Source: Dryococelus australis
Lineage: Eukaryota > Arthropoda > Insecta > Phasmatodea > Phasmatidae
DNA length: 64,000 nucleotides
Assembly (NCBI GenBank): GCA_029891345.1
Contig: CM057000.1
Location: forward strand, 136,198,663 to 136,262,662
Direction: 5' to 3'
Below the pieces are notes generated by a model. It did not search any database and had not been told where the DNA came from. It worked only from the letters and a program-made list of their open reading frames with translations. Made by a program: the position numbers and the translations under genes. Shown here piece by piece: positions 34,550 to 46,229 of this stretch (position 1 is its first letter; each line of letters starts with the position of its first letter).

Positions 34550-36178
34550 TGTGTGTTCAACTCTTTTTTCGTTTAGTTGCTATTTCATAAACATTAAAAA
34601 TGTTTCCTTCATTTATGAGTTTTTCCCGTGATTTCAACCAAGTTGCCTGCCGACCATGCTCCACGTCTCTAATCGTAATTATAAGTCGACGGAAGTGGTA
34701 CACTGAACTAATTCGTACATCAGACACCACAACGAACAGGCACATTTTAAAATCATTTAAGATACATGTGCAAATGAGAGGGAGACATGTGTATATGTCT
34801 ACTACACTATTGTGTCTGGTTAAAATTTAATTCAAATGTGAGTTTGGAAATAATTAATTGTCTGTGCTGTAGTGTATTCAAATCAGTTCTTAGTAAGTTT
34901 GCATATTTTTTACGTGTGCTTTATTCCATCTTTAAGTTATCAGAATAGGCGGTAAAAGAGTTTTATAGGGAAATAGATTCTGTAATTCGTTTAGTGAGCC
35001 TTATTCAGAGTTTTTGCCGCAATTTCAACTCGGCCGCAAGCTCCATGTCTCATTCCTTGACTGATCTCCCAGCCGGACAGATGCCAGCCGCGCTCCACGT
35101 ATCTAATCGTGCTTATAAGTCTCCGCAAATCCTATACTAGTGTTATTCATTCAGCAACCTCGCAGCTGGACATATATCTTTTGGGAGAGGTTCTTGTGCG
35201 ATTTCATTAATTTAAAAAACAGGATAGCTGGGTTCCGTAATTCGTTTAGTGATAGTCATGTATTTGTGTTTGTCTAATTAATTTTGAAATGCGTATCTAA
35301 TCAGACTAGCCAGATTTCATTTCACAGAAATACACGCTATAAGTAATTCATTCGGCGATCTCCTGAACCCAACAGACGTATATTAAAATCATTTACAGTA
35401 CGTGTACAACTCTGAGGAATCAAGTAGTGTAATTTTTAGGTGTTTTCAAATACCTTGTTATTGTGTTTAGGAAGACTGTGGTTTAATTTATATTCATAGG
35501 GACATTTTTGATTTGTTGTAGATCGTTAGTTAATTTCATACAGGATACACACATAGTTGTTATCGTTTAGTGAGTTAGTGCTTGTCGACACCAGGAGACT
35601 CACGTAGTTGTTTTTGTTTGAAATTTGTATTTCCATTAATTTCTCTCATCTGTAACATCACTCGTTTAATTGCATTCGGAAACAGTCTTCTATTTAATTG
35701 TTTACAGTTAAGTTCTTCTGTTTGTCATTACTAACATAGACAGCGTAAATCGGATCTTTCAGATTCGCCTATCTCCCAACACTGTCTACGAGCAATATCC
35801 TCTACAAAAAGAACGCTTATGACACTCTTACACAAAACTCAACACATATCCCCTGTCCCCAACACATCACACCTCATCGAGTGCCAGTCATCGTGCTGAC
35901 ATCTACCAGAGCTGCTACCCACTCCAAAAAAAATAAGAAAAAATAAATAAATTACACTTAAATATACACACACAAAAATCCATCAAACTTTTTCATCAAA
36001 CTTATTTGATCGAATTTATTTGATCACATTTTATTGGGTTAAGAATTAATCCCATCAGATTAGAAATATTTATCGGATTAAGATCGGATTAAGCATTAAC
36101 CCTTTTGATATAAATTTGATATGGAAGGTTTAATCCGATTAATCAAAAGTGGCCTAGGACTGGCACGTCCCTACTACT
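34550..36178 (-). repeat. Element 1 right terminal inverted repeat
   Basis: The inverted partner of 17397-18998. The inner edge is TGTGTGTTCAACTC and the tip is GGCACGTCCCTACTACT. Flanked on the right by CGTACA (36179-36184), the target-site duplicate. Confidence 0.9.
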
Positions 36179-36229
36179 CGTACAAAGTTAGGTTCAGATA
36201 AGTTATATGGTATATGTAATATATAATAT

Positions 36230-36275
36230 GTAATTATTATTTACTGCAGGCATACAAAGTTTGGTTCTGGTAAGT
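36230..36275 (+). other. Paralogous empty target site for element 1
   Basis: ATTTACTGCAGGCATACAAAG followed by TTTGGTTCTGGTAAG reads continuously here. The same sequence, diverged, is split by element 1: its first part ends at 17396 (ATTTACTGCAATCATACA) and its second part begins in the right flank (TACAAAGTTAGGTTCAG). The site is thus a locally duplicated host sequence, one copy of which received the element. Confidence 0.8.
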
Positions 36276-36429
36276 CAAATAGAAATAAAATATTTGTTAG
36301 GCCATCGTTTTGGATTTTTGTGACTGGTGTATTAGAACTCCACAAAAGAAGGTGGTCTACCCTACCATTACTAATACTAGTATAAAGTTCGTAGGAATTC
36401 ATTCAATTATTTCTTGAGATAATATACAG

Positions 36430-36820
36430 AATTGATCTCAATTAGACCGACCGACTTCGGGAGGTGATTCGCCATAAAAAAAAAAGTAAAAGTATAACAT
36501 GCGTGACACTTATAGCTAAACCGAATAGTAAGGGAGTTATAAGCCCTTTAAAAAAACGAGTTTTTAAGCCGTATTTGTGCAAAATATCGGCTCTTACCTT
36601 GAAGGTCCCGATAACATACAATGATGTTCCGAGAGTTGTCTTTGTATTTTACGTCGTTACCGATATTTTGCACAAATACGGTTTAAAACCTCGTTTTTTT
36701 TAGGGCTCATGCCTCCCTTGATTTTCGGTTAGGTTAAAAAGTGTCACATATGTTCTCCTTTTACTTTTTCATGAAGATACACCTCCCGAGGACTGTCGGC
36801 CTAATTGAGAATCATCCTAT
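36430..36820. repeat. Fold-back MITE with ~145-bp inverted arms
   Basis: About 36430-36585 is repeated inverted at about 36670-36820. Shared words are TCTCAATTAG at the tips, CGGGAGGTG, AAAAAGTAAAAG, GTGACACTT, and GTATTTGTGCAAAATATCGG at the inner edge. The open frame at 36464-36703 spans both arms and is not a gene. Confidence 0.85.
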
Positions 36821-38730
36821 ATATAACTAAAAGCTTTAATTTTTTGGTGGTGCTGTATATCAAAATAGTGGATGAAAGAGACTGTTAATTAGTTAATTTA
36901 ATGCTCGCACGAGATGTTGATTGCGTATCAAATTTGGTTCAAATAGTTTTTCTAGCTCCTTTGATACGGCATATTACTCTGAAAGTTCGAAGACTTGGAA
37001 AATAAGCAATGTGTACGATTGTGAGCTAAAATAGTTAGGTATTCGTACTAGGTACAATAAGTGTACTGCATTTGGTGAAATACGGTGCAATGATTCAAAA
37101 GTTTGCTATGGTCACACACAGAAACGTATCAGATAGGTGATCTCAAAAGTATGACTTTTCATAATTCTTTTCAGTAATGAAATGCGTGTCAGCAACGAAA
37201 TGTGTGGAAAAAGAAATTCAGCATTGTTTCTGTGCTGTGGTTACCAATATCTAAGGATATGAAAAATTCTCGTTATTATATCTTGACATACTAGATATGA
37301 AATAATTGTGATGTTTGTATTCCTTTTGCCTTAGACCGCGGTTTATTTGGCACATTCTGTAGCCTTCTGAGCTAACACGAAACTGTCAATAATATTTTCC
37401 AGTCACGTGCGATCAAGTTACAAGAAAAACCGCGCCATTTTTGTCCCAGAAGCCAATAAAAAAAAATTACAAAAACACGGCCATACAATGTACTACTTAA
37501 ATAGCACGATGCCAGAAAATGAGGAGAAATTCGAAGGTCTGTGAAGCATTCTTCTGATATGCAAGTTTATTGCAGGTAAGAAAATGTAGCTTGTTAGTGA
37601 GATTGCGTTCAAAATATAAGCCCACACAGCAATATTTTTTTAGCAGTGAACAGTCGTTAATTGATTATTTATTTTCTTGTATTACTTAAAATAATATGCG
37701 TACTACAAACCTAATTAATTATTTGCACAATTTAGCATTTTTCATTATCGGCATGCAGTTAACGGAGCTGGACCCCAAAAAAATTAATAATTTTATTTTT
37801 GTACCAAACATTATTCGACTTGTACACATTATATGTAAGGACATTTTCACCGAATAAAAAAAATTACACTTTATAATTTTTTGATAATTCATAACAAAGC
37901 AGATTTTTTTTCTATTTTGCTGCAGCTATAATTAACTAAGAGAAAACATTTTACAAAGTAAACTAATGCCATTGGCAAACCTGTGAAATGTGTGTAATCA
38001 CAAAATAACAGTTCATACATAAATAAATGTTTAAAATATGCAAAAAAAAAATTAATTTAACAAATTTATTTTAAAATATTAGGCTTGTTGTTTGGTGATG
38101 ACATAGATGTCATGGAGTAGCCCATGGCATTAGTTTACTGGTATTAGTGTGTGCGTGCGCGCGCATGGTGTCTGTAGTTTTTTCCTACGTTTACATTCGA
38201 AATTGGACATCTCTTTTTCTCGCGATGACAAGTTTATTGTCTGGGGAGTGCGTAGGCCGATGCGGGTATTTACTTTATTTTATCTCCTAGCCATGCAATG
38301 GTGATTTTTATATAAATTCGGGATATGTCCAAAGTTTTCCCGAATGCTGGGACTGTAATAACTACATATGTATTCGTCGTTAAACATCCTACTTTGCTAG
38401 ACGCTGCAGTAGGCCTAATATTGTGGTCTAGGCATCGGACTGGCAACGACCCCGCACGCCTTCAGTACATTTTGAGTTCACAAACAACTAAAAATAATTC
38501 CCGGCGCTCCTGGCGGCTACCGTTTGAACTCACCTCCCCGATGCCAGCGCTTCCCTGCAGATGACGCGTGAACCAAACAACGCCCAAAATGGCCGCATCG
38601 ATATCAACGCTCCTAGCTGCGAATGGTAGTGCTTATCACACTCTGGTGGCGGGCGCACGAATTAAAGATGGCTGCCTACAGAAGTCGACTGGCGGCAGGT
38701 GCGAGAATTAATTATGGAGGGCGTATAAAG

Positions 38731-38765
<35 letters not shown>

Positions 38766-39183
38766 AAGAGTGGGATACAAGAAGGAATGATTGAAGGCAG
38801 GAGAGGTAAAAAGGATACCAGAAGGAATGTGAGAAAACCAACGGATAGAGCGGACGTGGGCGGGAATCCAAAATGGCGGTGGGCAAAGGTACGGTGGCGG
38901 GGTGATTGATGTGCATAGGCCTATACGTATAATTAGCATATGTGTCCGTGATTGGTATTGCTGTCCTTAGCAAATGCGGACTTGGCATAGGTCATGGAAT
39001 ATATGCTTGCAAAAAGGTAGTGCATGAAGTTGCATGACAGGGCAATGAACGCAGCGAACATTCTTCAGACATGGTGGATGGTGCTGGCATGGAATGACAG
39101 AGCGTGAAGTGCCTGTGTACGACTGCACAATCCGGCTGGCATTTGCTCGATTTTCGCCGCATTGAGCAAAAGACATTTTTCGC

Positions 39184-39219
<36 letters not shown>

Positions 39220-39901
39220 GTAGCGATTTTGGCCGTTTTTTGAAATAAATAAGGGAAAATTTTAAGGAAAAAGCGTTTTACCGCGACACACGCCAGGGCT
39301 GGGTAAATATTTTAGTTTATTATTAGTTTTTATATATATACATATATATATAATATCCGTGTATTTGTGTGTACTTGCAGTATTTATTTCACTATTTCAC
39401 AGCTTCTTTTGGGTTCAATTTTGTAAGATAGTAAGAAATGTAAAAATAAAATGACTCCATTATATATAGAGAACTGCTCAATAGATTTCACAAACAAGTC
39501 GTGCTTTTGTAGGCAACGTAAATATAGATGTCTTAAGTAGTTCAGAAGTTTACTTTCGGAAAAGTTTCGTTATTAATATTTCAGGTTTACTTGACACACC
39601 TTCCGAAAAATTAAGCTTGGTATACTGGTTGCACCTACTGCAAGCATTGGAACGCTGTTTCACAAGTCACTTATTTCGTTCACTGAAGATTAATTCCAAG
39701 AACAATTCTCCGCCGAGTCGTTCCTCCTGTGGTACGAGCGAGGCCTGGTTTTGCGCGGGCGTTCTTTCTAGTTCGCCGGCTCTCCCGCCGGGCGTTATCG
39801 CCATAGCAACCCCGCAAGCTCCGAGGGATTCGGGTGGTATTTTTGGACGAGTGCGCCAAATCAATGGAGCAGCGCTGAGTGCGGGTGCGTCCTAGCAGAG
39901 C
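36821..39901. other. Intergenic DNA with GC-rich islands
   Basis: Mostly AT-rich with no gene. A (GA)n microsatellite occurs at 38732-38762, a poly-T tract at about 39188-39214, and GC-rich patches at about 38400-38660 and 39700-39890. The patch at 39700-39890 has CpG-rich open frames on both strands but no recognised domain. Confidence 0.5.
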
Positions 39902-40330
39902 ATACGCCGTTCACGGTGAAATGAGCACTTACGAAAGCCCCGCTTAAGATCTACTTGCATGCACGTTGTGTATCCTTCCGCCCTATGTAAGATTAACATT
40001 TTCATGGGCCATGTAACTTTATTCAAGCATCGGTCGAATGAAATCTTGCAATTATTAGAAAAGTAAATGTTTTACAAATATGCTCATTTTTACTCTTTCG
40101 ATCCATAAAAAAAAAAAAAACAAAGCGAAAGAAATAATTTAAGTTTTCAGAAATGGTTACCTAACACTTTTTATTCGACGTTAATATACGGAACTACTTC
40201 CCATCCATCGTTATCAACTCTACTGGGCGCATGTCACTCAGGGCGCCAGTAAAAATATATGCAGTTAGGGGCAGTGACTTTTTTCTAAGGTTGGTTTCAA
40301 AAGTGCTCACTTTATCGTGAATCGCCTTTA
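39902..40330 (-). repeat. F1 long element, copy 5
   Basis: The ends GCCGTTCACGGTGAAATGAGC and GCTCACTTTATCGTGAATCGC are inverted partners. CATCCATCGTTATCAACTCTAC is the inverted diagnostic interior. Confidence 0.85.
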
Positions 40331-40426
40331 GCACAGCGGAGCCTCCACTGTATGCCTGGGAGTCGTCGTTTGAGATAAGAATTTTGCAACTTCATGCCTA
40401 ACGGTTGACGTAACACGTTCCGTTCG

Positions 40427-41263
40427 TATAGTCTATTCGCGGTTTGCTCACACTTTTTTTAATAAAACTTTAGAAAAAATCACCCAATGTATGACGTGTT
40501 TGAATCTTTCCTAAACATGCGTTTGTTAGCACAAGTCTCTTATCTTCTGTAAGATTAAACTTTTTTCTAAAATTGTACTTATAAATTATAATATTTCATT
40601 CATAATTTACATGAATAAAAACAGTGGGGAAATAGTTGTTGGTAATACTCAGTAAGGAATATTTCTCATGCAAAATATTATTATAATCCATTCACGGTTA
40701 CTTCGCACTTTTCTGAAGCCCTGCTAAAGTTCTACTTACAGGATATTCCTCCGCCTCGTGCAAACCACGCTTGAGTAAGTCTGGAGAATTATACCAGAGG
40801 ACAACGCACTGAATTCGTGCGCACTCAGTAGTAATGATGTTTTGCATTAGAACTATTTCTTACTAAGAGCTGCCAACACACGTGTTTTCTCACCGATTTT
40901 ATTAATAATGATTATAAACGAAGCATTATAATTTGTAAATAATATACAGGTAAAACTTTAATTCAACGAAAAATAAGATACTTTCACGTTAACAGAGATA
41001 TTGAACGCTTGTGATACATGGCGTACTTAGTAAATAATTAACCACGTCATACATGAGGTGATATTTCAAAGGTTTGATTCAAAAAGTGTGAAGAAACCGC
41101 AAATAAACTATAAAGCCAGTGCACACGATTGATGTGCGTTGCCCCTGTGGTGCAATTCCCTAGACTTGGCAAAGCTTTGTTCGCATGAGGCGGAGGACTA
41201 TCCTGGAAGTAGAACTTTAGCAGGGCTTTAAAAAAGATGGAAGCAACCTTGAATGGACTGTAG
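40427..41263 (-). repeat. F2 element, copy 4, split by another F2 copy
   Basis: The left part 40427-40682 begins TATAGTCTATTCGCGGTTTG. The right part 41113-41263 contains GAGGCGGAGGACTATCCTGG and ends GCAACCTTGAATGGACTGTAG. The middle is replaced by a complete F2 element in the opposite orientation. Confidence 0.8.
40683..41112 (+). repeat. F2 element, copy 5, nested in copy 4
   Basis: A complete 430-bp copy: TATAATCCATTCACGGTTAC at the left, GTGTGAAGAAACCGCAAATA and AACTATAA at the right. The interior includes CGCTTGTGATACATGGCGTA. It is the best-preserved F2 copy in the window. Confidence 0.85.
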
Positions 41264-41479
41264 ATAAATTATGGGTGAAGTGATATGATGTTATAATACT
41301 GTTTACGCAAGTTAAGTGTGTTATTTACAAAAAAAATTAATAATTTTATAACTAATAAAATAATGCCATAAAATACGACCTGTCAGAGGTTATATTTTAG
41401 CAGTGAACTTGGAAATAACTTTATAGTGAAAAAATTATAAAATCAAGAGGGTGACAGACTGAAACATGTTAACCTATTT

Positions 41480-42250
41480 TTTTATTGTCAGTATATTGTT
41501 TAAGAAAAAAAGACGTCTCACAAACCTGACATCTGGTGACAACTCTTTGAAAACATCCAAAGCTTCTTTGATGCTTGCTTTAGAACTCGAGTATTTTGTT
41601 TTGATCATCTTGAGTTCTGTAAGGAGAGACTCCGTGTCTATTTCAGGATATTTTTCTCAAATCACTTATTACGCTTTCAGTATTTTCTATTTCACCAGCA
41701 CTATCTGTCACTAACTTTTCTATGACTTCCACCTTCTTCAGTCCCTCTTAATTAAAACTAATCTTCAAACTAACGAGTTCACAATCGATAATAGAAAAGT
41801 ACTCCTTCCTATAATGAGCTTCACATGACTCTGGTGTGTAGTTTGTAACAGGGCCTGAAATACTTTTTGGTGTACGTTTCTGTCTCGGCAGTGTTGAAGG
41901 AAGAAGATTCAACTGTTGTGATTTCCTGGAAGCTTCTTCGGATATTATCTTGAAAGCATCTTCGTTTCTACTGTTTCTTCAATCAGAATAAATCAAGATC
42001 ACAGCATCAATCAGTCCTTGAAATGTTTATTTGATTGCTTGAAGTAATCTGTTGGATAGTTCTAGTTTTAGAATTACATCTTTGGCCATGACAAGCCCAA
42101 CAAATGTTGAACCAGCTTCGAGCACTCGTAACAAACCAGCCGCTTCATCCTGGCTTCTCAGATCTACTAAAGTAGCTGGGATTTCTTCATAGCGCTCAAT
42201 TGTTTCATTTATCTGATTTCCTCTGTGAATCCATACCGTTGGACATAATG
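41480..42250 (-). pseudogene. hAT-type (ZMYM1-like) transposase fragment
   Basis: On the minus strand, consecutive blocks match the C-terminal half of hAT transposases of the ZMYM1-like type: KPLCPTVWIHRGN (the CPTRW motif with Arg replaced by Val), INETIERYEEIPATL, AAGLLRVLEAGSTFVGLVMA, then RQKRTPKSISG with YTPESCEAHYRKEYFSIID, and finally LLTELKMIKTKYSSS. Stops at several positions and frame changes show that it is dead. The N-terminal zinc finger and first catalytic region are absent. A 59-bp tandem repeat abuts its 5' side. Confidence 0.65.
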
Positions 42251-42259
42251 GCTTGATTG

Positions 42260-42436
42260 TTTGCGGTGTTCCCGACTGGGCCACCAGCTCGCAGCTCTAA
42301 ACGATGGTCGAAACTGTTTTTGCGGTGTTCCCGACTGGGCCACCAGCTCGCAGCTCTAAACGATGGTCGAAACTGTGTTTGCGGTGTTCCCGACTGGGCC
42401 ACCAGCTCGCAGCTCTAAAAGATGGTTGAAACAGTT
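42260..42436. repeat. Three tandem 59-bp units
   Basis: Units at 42260, 42319 and 42378 share TTTGCGGTGTTCCCGACTGG and CAGCTCGCAGCTCTAAA. Near-identical copies imply recent amplification. In one minus frame each unit would begin MAQSGTPQT, which produces artefactual start codons. Confidence 0.9.
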
Positions 42437-43389
42437 TTTTTTTTTTTTATGTTACAACTGTGGCAACAATACTCCCAACTCGTGAGCCCAATCCAAGCTA
42501 TTCTTAACAGTGATGGGGGCATCAAAATTCTGCAGTTATTATGAAGTAGCTACAGTGATATAACTAATTATATTAAATGCCTCTTAACTAATTTATTCAA
42601 CTTATTTATGAGGTTCTTAAAATCTTAGACAGTAGTATTTCGTGTTTTAGAAAATTGATTCTTCTAAATAAATATTCAACTTGATTTGATGACATTATCT
42701 AGAACAGTTCCTGGGATATGAAACCCATGATTGATTTTTGTTGCTACAACATTCAGAAATGGACGACTAAAGCTGTTACTCATATATTTAAGTTTGGTTT
42801 TAATAGGCATAACGTTTAAAGAGTCATCGCAAATAATACTAACAGAATAAGACCGACATTATGTTGTTCGTGACATACTTTTCCTCCAATTTAAACGTTT
42901 AGCTCGAAATACGAATATTGGGTTAGAAATTATTTGAATTTGTACATTTTCATTCTTGATTGTTATTGATATTTCTAAGATAGATCAGTATAAGTCTGTT
43001 TATACGTGCATAAATATGAACATATACTTGTGTAACATTTTATGATATTTTAAAACACTCTTACATATCAAGACAATGTTAGTAAATACGTTAGTTGAAA
43101 TGTATCATAAATATCTAGGTTATTCACTGGAACTCATTTGTTGGTTGCGAAGTGAAGATATGGTAGCTGAAAATTTACATTCCAGCCATTACTAATTTGA
43201 TCATTGCGTGGAGGTACATTTTAAGCCTATCTTAACAAGATGTAATATTTATGTGAATTTTCGCGAAAACAGATTGCACTAACTCTTTGATCATGACGGA
43301 CGAAAGGCCGGACAGCCTGCTTAGTCGTGGAAATTATTAACCCATACATTTAACGGAAAAATATATATTTTTTTTTTTCAGTCTCTCAT
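42437..43389. other. AT-rich spacer
   Basis: No gene or clear repeat. Confidence 0.5.
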
Positions 43390-43650
43390 GCTTTGCATAA
43401 GAACAATTTATTACTAGACATTACCAAAACGCCTATTTTCTCACTGTTTCAATTCGTATTTATTATAAATTAAGCATTATAACTTATAGATAAAATATAA
43501 TTAAACCAAAAATTAAGATACTTGGTTAACACAATTATTAAACGGTTGTGATATATGACATTAAAAAAAAAAAAACAATCAAACACGTCATACGCGTGTG
43601 ATTCTAAAAGGTTTGAATGAAAAAGTGCGAAGAAACCGCGAATAGTCTGA
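43390..43650 (+). repeat. F2 element, copy 6 (right part only)
   Basis: Begins inside the element (CTTTGCATAAGAACAATTT) and ends AGTGCGAAGAAACCGCGAATAG. The left inverted end is missing. Confidence 0.7.
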
Positions 43651-43895
43651 AGCACGTTAAATAAGAAAATGGCATAAAGCATTGCTCAGACTGCAAAGAA
43701 CACTTATTGCATCCCCGTCGCCAACTCACAAATTGTGACACTGCGACGCAAAAAAAAAAAAAATCTCTCTATTTCTCCTCTAGACTGCACTGCACGCGCC
43801 AGCACACTCGTGTATTTACATCCGTCCCACAGTTCCAGGACCTTGAGACTGCAAATATGTACGGCTCAAGGATTGTTTTCAGGGCTATGTCTACT

Positions 43896-44090
43896 ACGGT
43901 CTATTCCCGGGTTCTTCAAAACTTTTGGATCAAACCTTTGAAAAATCACTCCTTGAATGACGGCTCTTCTTGTCTCCCATAAGTATCACAATCATTTATC
44001 TACACTTCTGTCGACATAAAAAAAACATATTACGTTTGATTAAATTAAACTTTTATATATATTTTATCTATAAATAATAATAATGTCACA
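43896..44090 (-). repeat. F2 element, copy 7 (partial)
   Basis: Starts GGTCTATTCCCGGGTTCTTC and continues through AACTTTTGGATCAAACC, then fades near 44090; the other end is missing. Confidence 0.55.
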
Positions 44091-44984
44091 TGGGGTGCCT
44101 GAGGGGAAGCATCTGAGTTCGGGAGGGACGGAGGTCTGAATAAAAATAGAAATAAAATGACTAAATTTGATTTCTACTTCATTCGCACAGCTGTGATTTA
44201 CAGTATTGAAGCCGATCTCCCGTGCCACAGTAGGTTGGTGCTCCACCGATATGAGGAGCGGGAGGCTCCGAGTTTGAGTCCCGTGTAAGGCTGGTTGTTA
44301 TTTTAAGTTAGGTTATACGTTAGTCTGTAAACCGTCCCCTGCTCATCTTTTAATCATAAAACCGGGGTACTTTAAAAAGCCCTTTGCAATACAATACATC
44401 ATTAAATAATCTGTCTCCACTTTTACTCGTTATAGTTAACAGTGAGCGCAATATTTAATGTATATTTTCACTCTAATTAATGTCCTTCTTAATTGTCTCT
44501 GTTGGTTACCGTCAATTAACTCATACTAATTATTACCATGTGTCCAGTCTATCTGTTGCCATAATTTATAGTGTCTTTCACTCACACGTATAGTTCAACC
44601 TACCAGCCGCTTCCTTCACTGCTTGATACTCGCAATCGCAGACTTCCCTCCCGCTAGTCACTCGTTCTTCTATCGCTCGGAACTCAGCCACTCATTCAAT
44701 CATCAACTTCAGCTCCACTATCGGCTCGGAGGCCTGTCGCAATATTTATAGCTTTGGCCGTGACCATCTCGAAAGTTCAACGCACCCCGAGTCGCGCTGA
44801 GAGAATAAGGTCAGTAATTCAGAGCATTCTTCTTATAAACGCTTAAAACAATACAACTAGGGTCCGCGGCGCGCGTCTGTAATTCGAAACTAGTCACTGA
44901 CTTGCTTCCGCCGTCGCTATCATATAACGACTTTCTGTCCTCCTCTTTGCTCGCTCGCGCGGGATGAGAAGCAGTGAGCACGTA
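44091..44984. other. Spacer with a possible tRNA-derived SINE
   Basis: GAGTTTGAGTCCCGTGTAAG at about 44269 resembles a Pol III B box, preceded by a plausible A-box-like region around 44230, and is followed by a non-tRNA tail. This would fit a SINE but boundaries are not defined. GC-rich from about 44640 to 44960 with no recognised gene. Confidence 0.35.
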
Positions 44985-45400
44985 TAGGCTGTTCTCGGTA
45001 AAATGAGCACTTTTGAAAACCCTGCTTAAGATCTATTTGTATACACGATGTGTGTTCTTCCGCCTTATGTAAAATTGACATTGCCATGGGCCTCGTCACT
45101 TTATTCATGCGTCGGTCAAGTGAAACTGTGAAATTATTAGAAAAGTAAATATTGTACAAATCTGCTCAATTTTACACTTCGATACATTAAAAATACATAA
45201 AGCGAGATAAATAATTTAATCTATCTTAAATGGTTACCTAACACGTTTCCTCGGCGTTAACATGTTTAACTACTCTCCCCTCCATCGTTACCAATTTTAC
45301 TGGACAAATGTCAGTCATTGCGACTATTAAAATATTTGCCGAAAAGTAACCTTTTTCTAAGGTTTATTTGAAAAGTGCTCACTTTATCTTGAACAGCCTT
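44985..45400 (-). repeat. F1 long element, copy 6
   Basis: The ends TAGGCTGTTCTCGGTAAAATG and CTCACTTTATCTTGAACAGCC are inverted. The interior is inverted relative to copies 1, 2 and 4. Confidence 0.85.
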
Positions 45401-45404
45401 CAAC

Positions 45405-45652
45405 AATATTTAATTTATAATTAGTGTGGATTAAAATTGGTAGGAAGAGAGGTGTGTTGATAATACGTAGTAATAAAATTGTTCTATAGCAAATTAGTAT
45501 TAAACTGAGTGCGCATGAATGCGGTGATCTGTCACTTTAGTGTAATTTTCTAGATTTTGTTAAGCGTTGTTTGCATGAAGCGGAGGAATATCATGAAAAT
45601 AGAACTTAAGCAGGGCTCCAGAGAAGTTGGAAGTAACCGTGAATGGACTATA
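45405..45652 (-). repeat. F2 element, copy 8 (partial)
   Basis: Keeps the GAAGCGGAGGAATATCATG interior and the end AAGTAACCGTGAATGGACTA; the other half is lost. Wedged between two F1 copies. Confidence 0.7.
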
Positions 45653-45676
45653 GACATGCTACATAGTATATTAAAG

Positions 45677-46089
45677 TAAAGTCTGTTCACGATAAAGTCA
45701 GTACTTTTGAAATCAACCTTAGGAAAACGTTACTGCCCCTGTCTGCTCCTATATTTTAACGGGCGCACTGAGTAACATGCGGACAGTTAAGTTGGTAACG
45801 ATGGAGGGAAAGTAGTTCCATATCTTGACGTCGAATAAAAAGTGTTAGGTGACCATTTGTGATAACTTAAATTATTTCTTTCGGTTTCTATTTTTTTTTA
45901 TGGAAGTGTAAAAATGGGCATGTCTGGAAAATATTTACTTTTCTTATAATTTTACAGTTGCACTGGACCGAAGATGAGGCCCTTGCCAGTGTTAATTTTA
46001 CATAAGGCGGAAGAATACGCAACGTGCATACGAGTTATATCTTAAGCAGGGCTTTCAAAAGTGCTCATTTTACCGTGAACAGCTTATAG
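45677..46089 (+). repeat. F1 long element, copy 7
   Basis: The ends GTCTGTTCACGATAAAGTCAG and CTCATTTTACCGTGAACAGC are inverted partners. Standard interior. Confidence 0.85.
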
Positions 46090-46133
46090 TAAAGTTTGCC
46101 TCGCGACGTTCCCGTAAACGCAATACACTCAGA

Positions 46134-46229
46134 TTTATATCTTCATTGCTAATGTCTATGCTGTGTTTATATCTTCATTGCTAATGTCTATGCTGTGTTT
46201 ATATCATCATTGCTAATGTCTATGCTGTA
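46134..46229. repeat. Three tandem 32-bp units
   Basis: TTTATATCTTCATTGCTAAT begins units at 46134, 46166 and 46198; the third differs at two bases. Confidence 0.92.

Larger units (their letters stand above)
17397..36178. mobile_element. Element 1: complete Polinton/Maverick-like element
   Basis: 18.78 kb bounded by AGTAGTAGG and CCTACTACT. The 5'-AGT...ACT-3' ends, long inverted repeats (~1.6 kb each), a 6-bp flanking duplication (CATACA left, CGTACA right, one mismatch) and a family B DNA polymerase are the hallmarks of Polintons. The right flank contains a second diverged copy of the target sequence that runs straight through the insertion point (36230-36275), confirming both ends. Gene content: small plus-strand genes at 21.1-24.7 kb, an acidic repeat ORF at 28.85 kb and a decayed polymerase at 29.5-32.7 kb. 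No integrase, ATPase, protease or capsid gene was found, so mobilisation would have needed another element's integrase. The polymerase decay and ~10% TIR divergence point to an old insertion. Confidence 0.9.

Noticed and set aside
18716-34830. Matching ~76-codon frames at 18716-18946 (minus) and 34600-34830 (plus)
   Set aside because: They are the same stretch in the two inverted arms of element 1, so their similarity reflects the TIR rather than protein conservation. No upstream promoter or domain was seen.
39617-39895. 92-codon GC-rich frame
   Set aside because: A frame of similar length is open on the opposite strand and neither has a recognisable domain.
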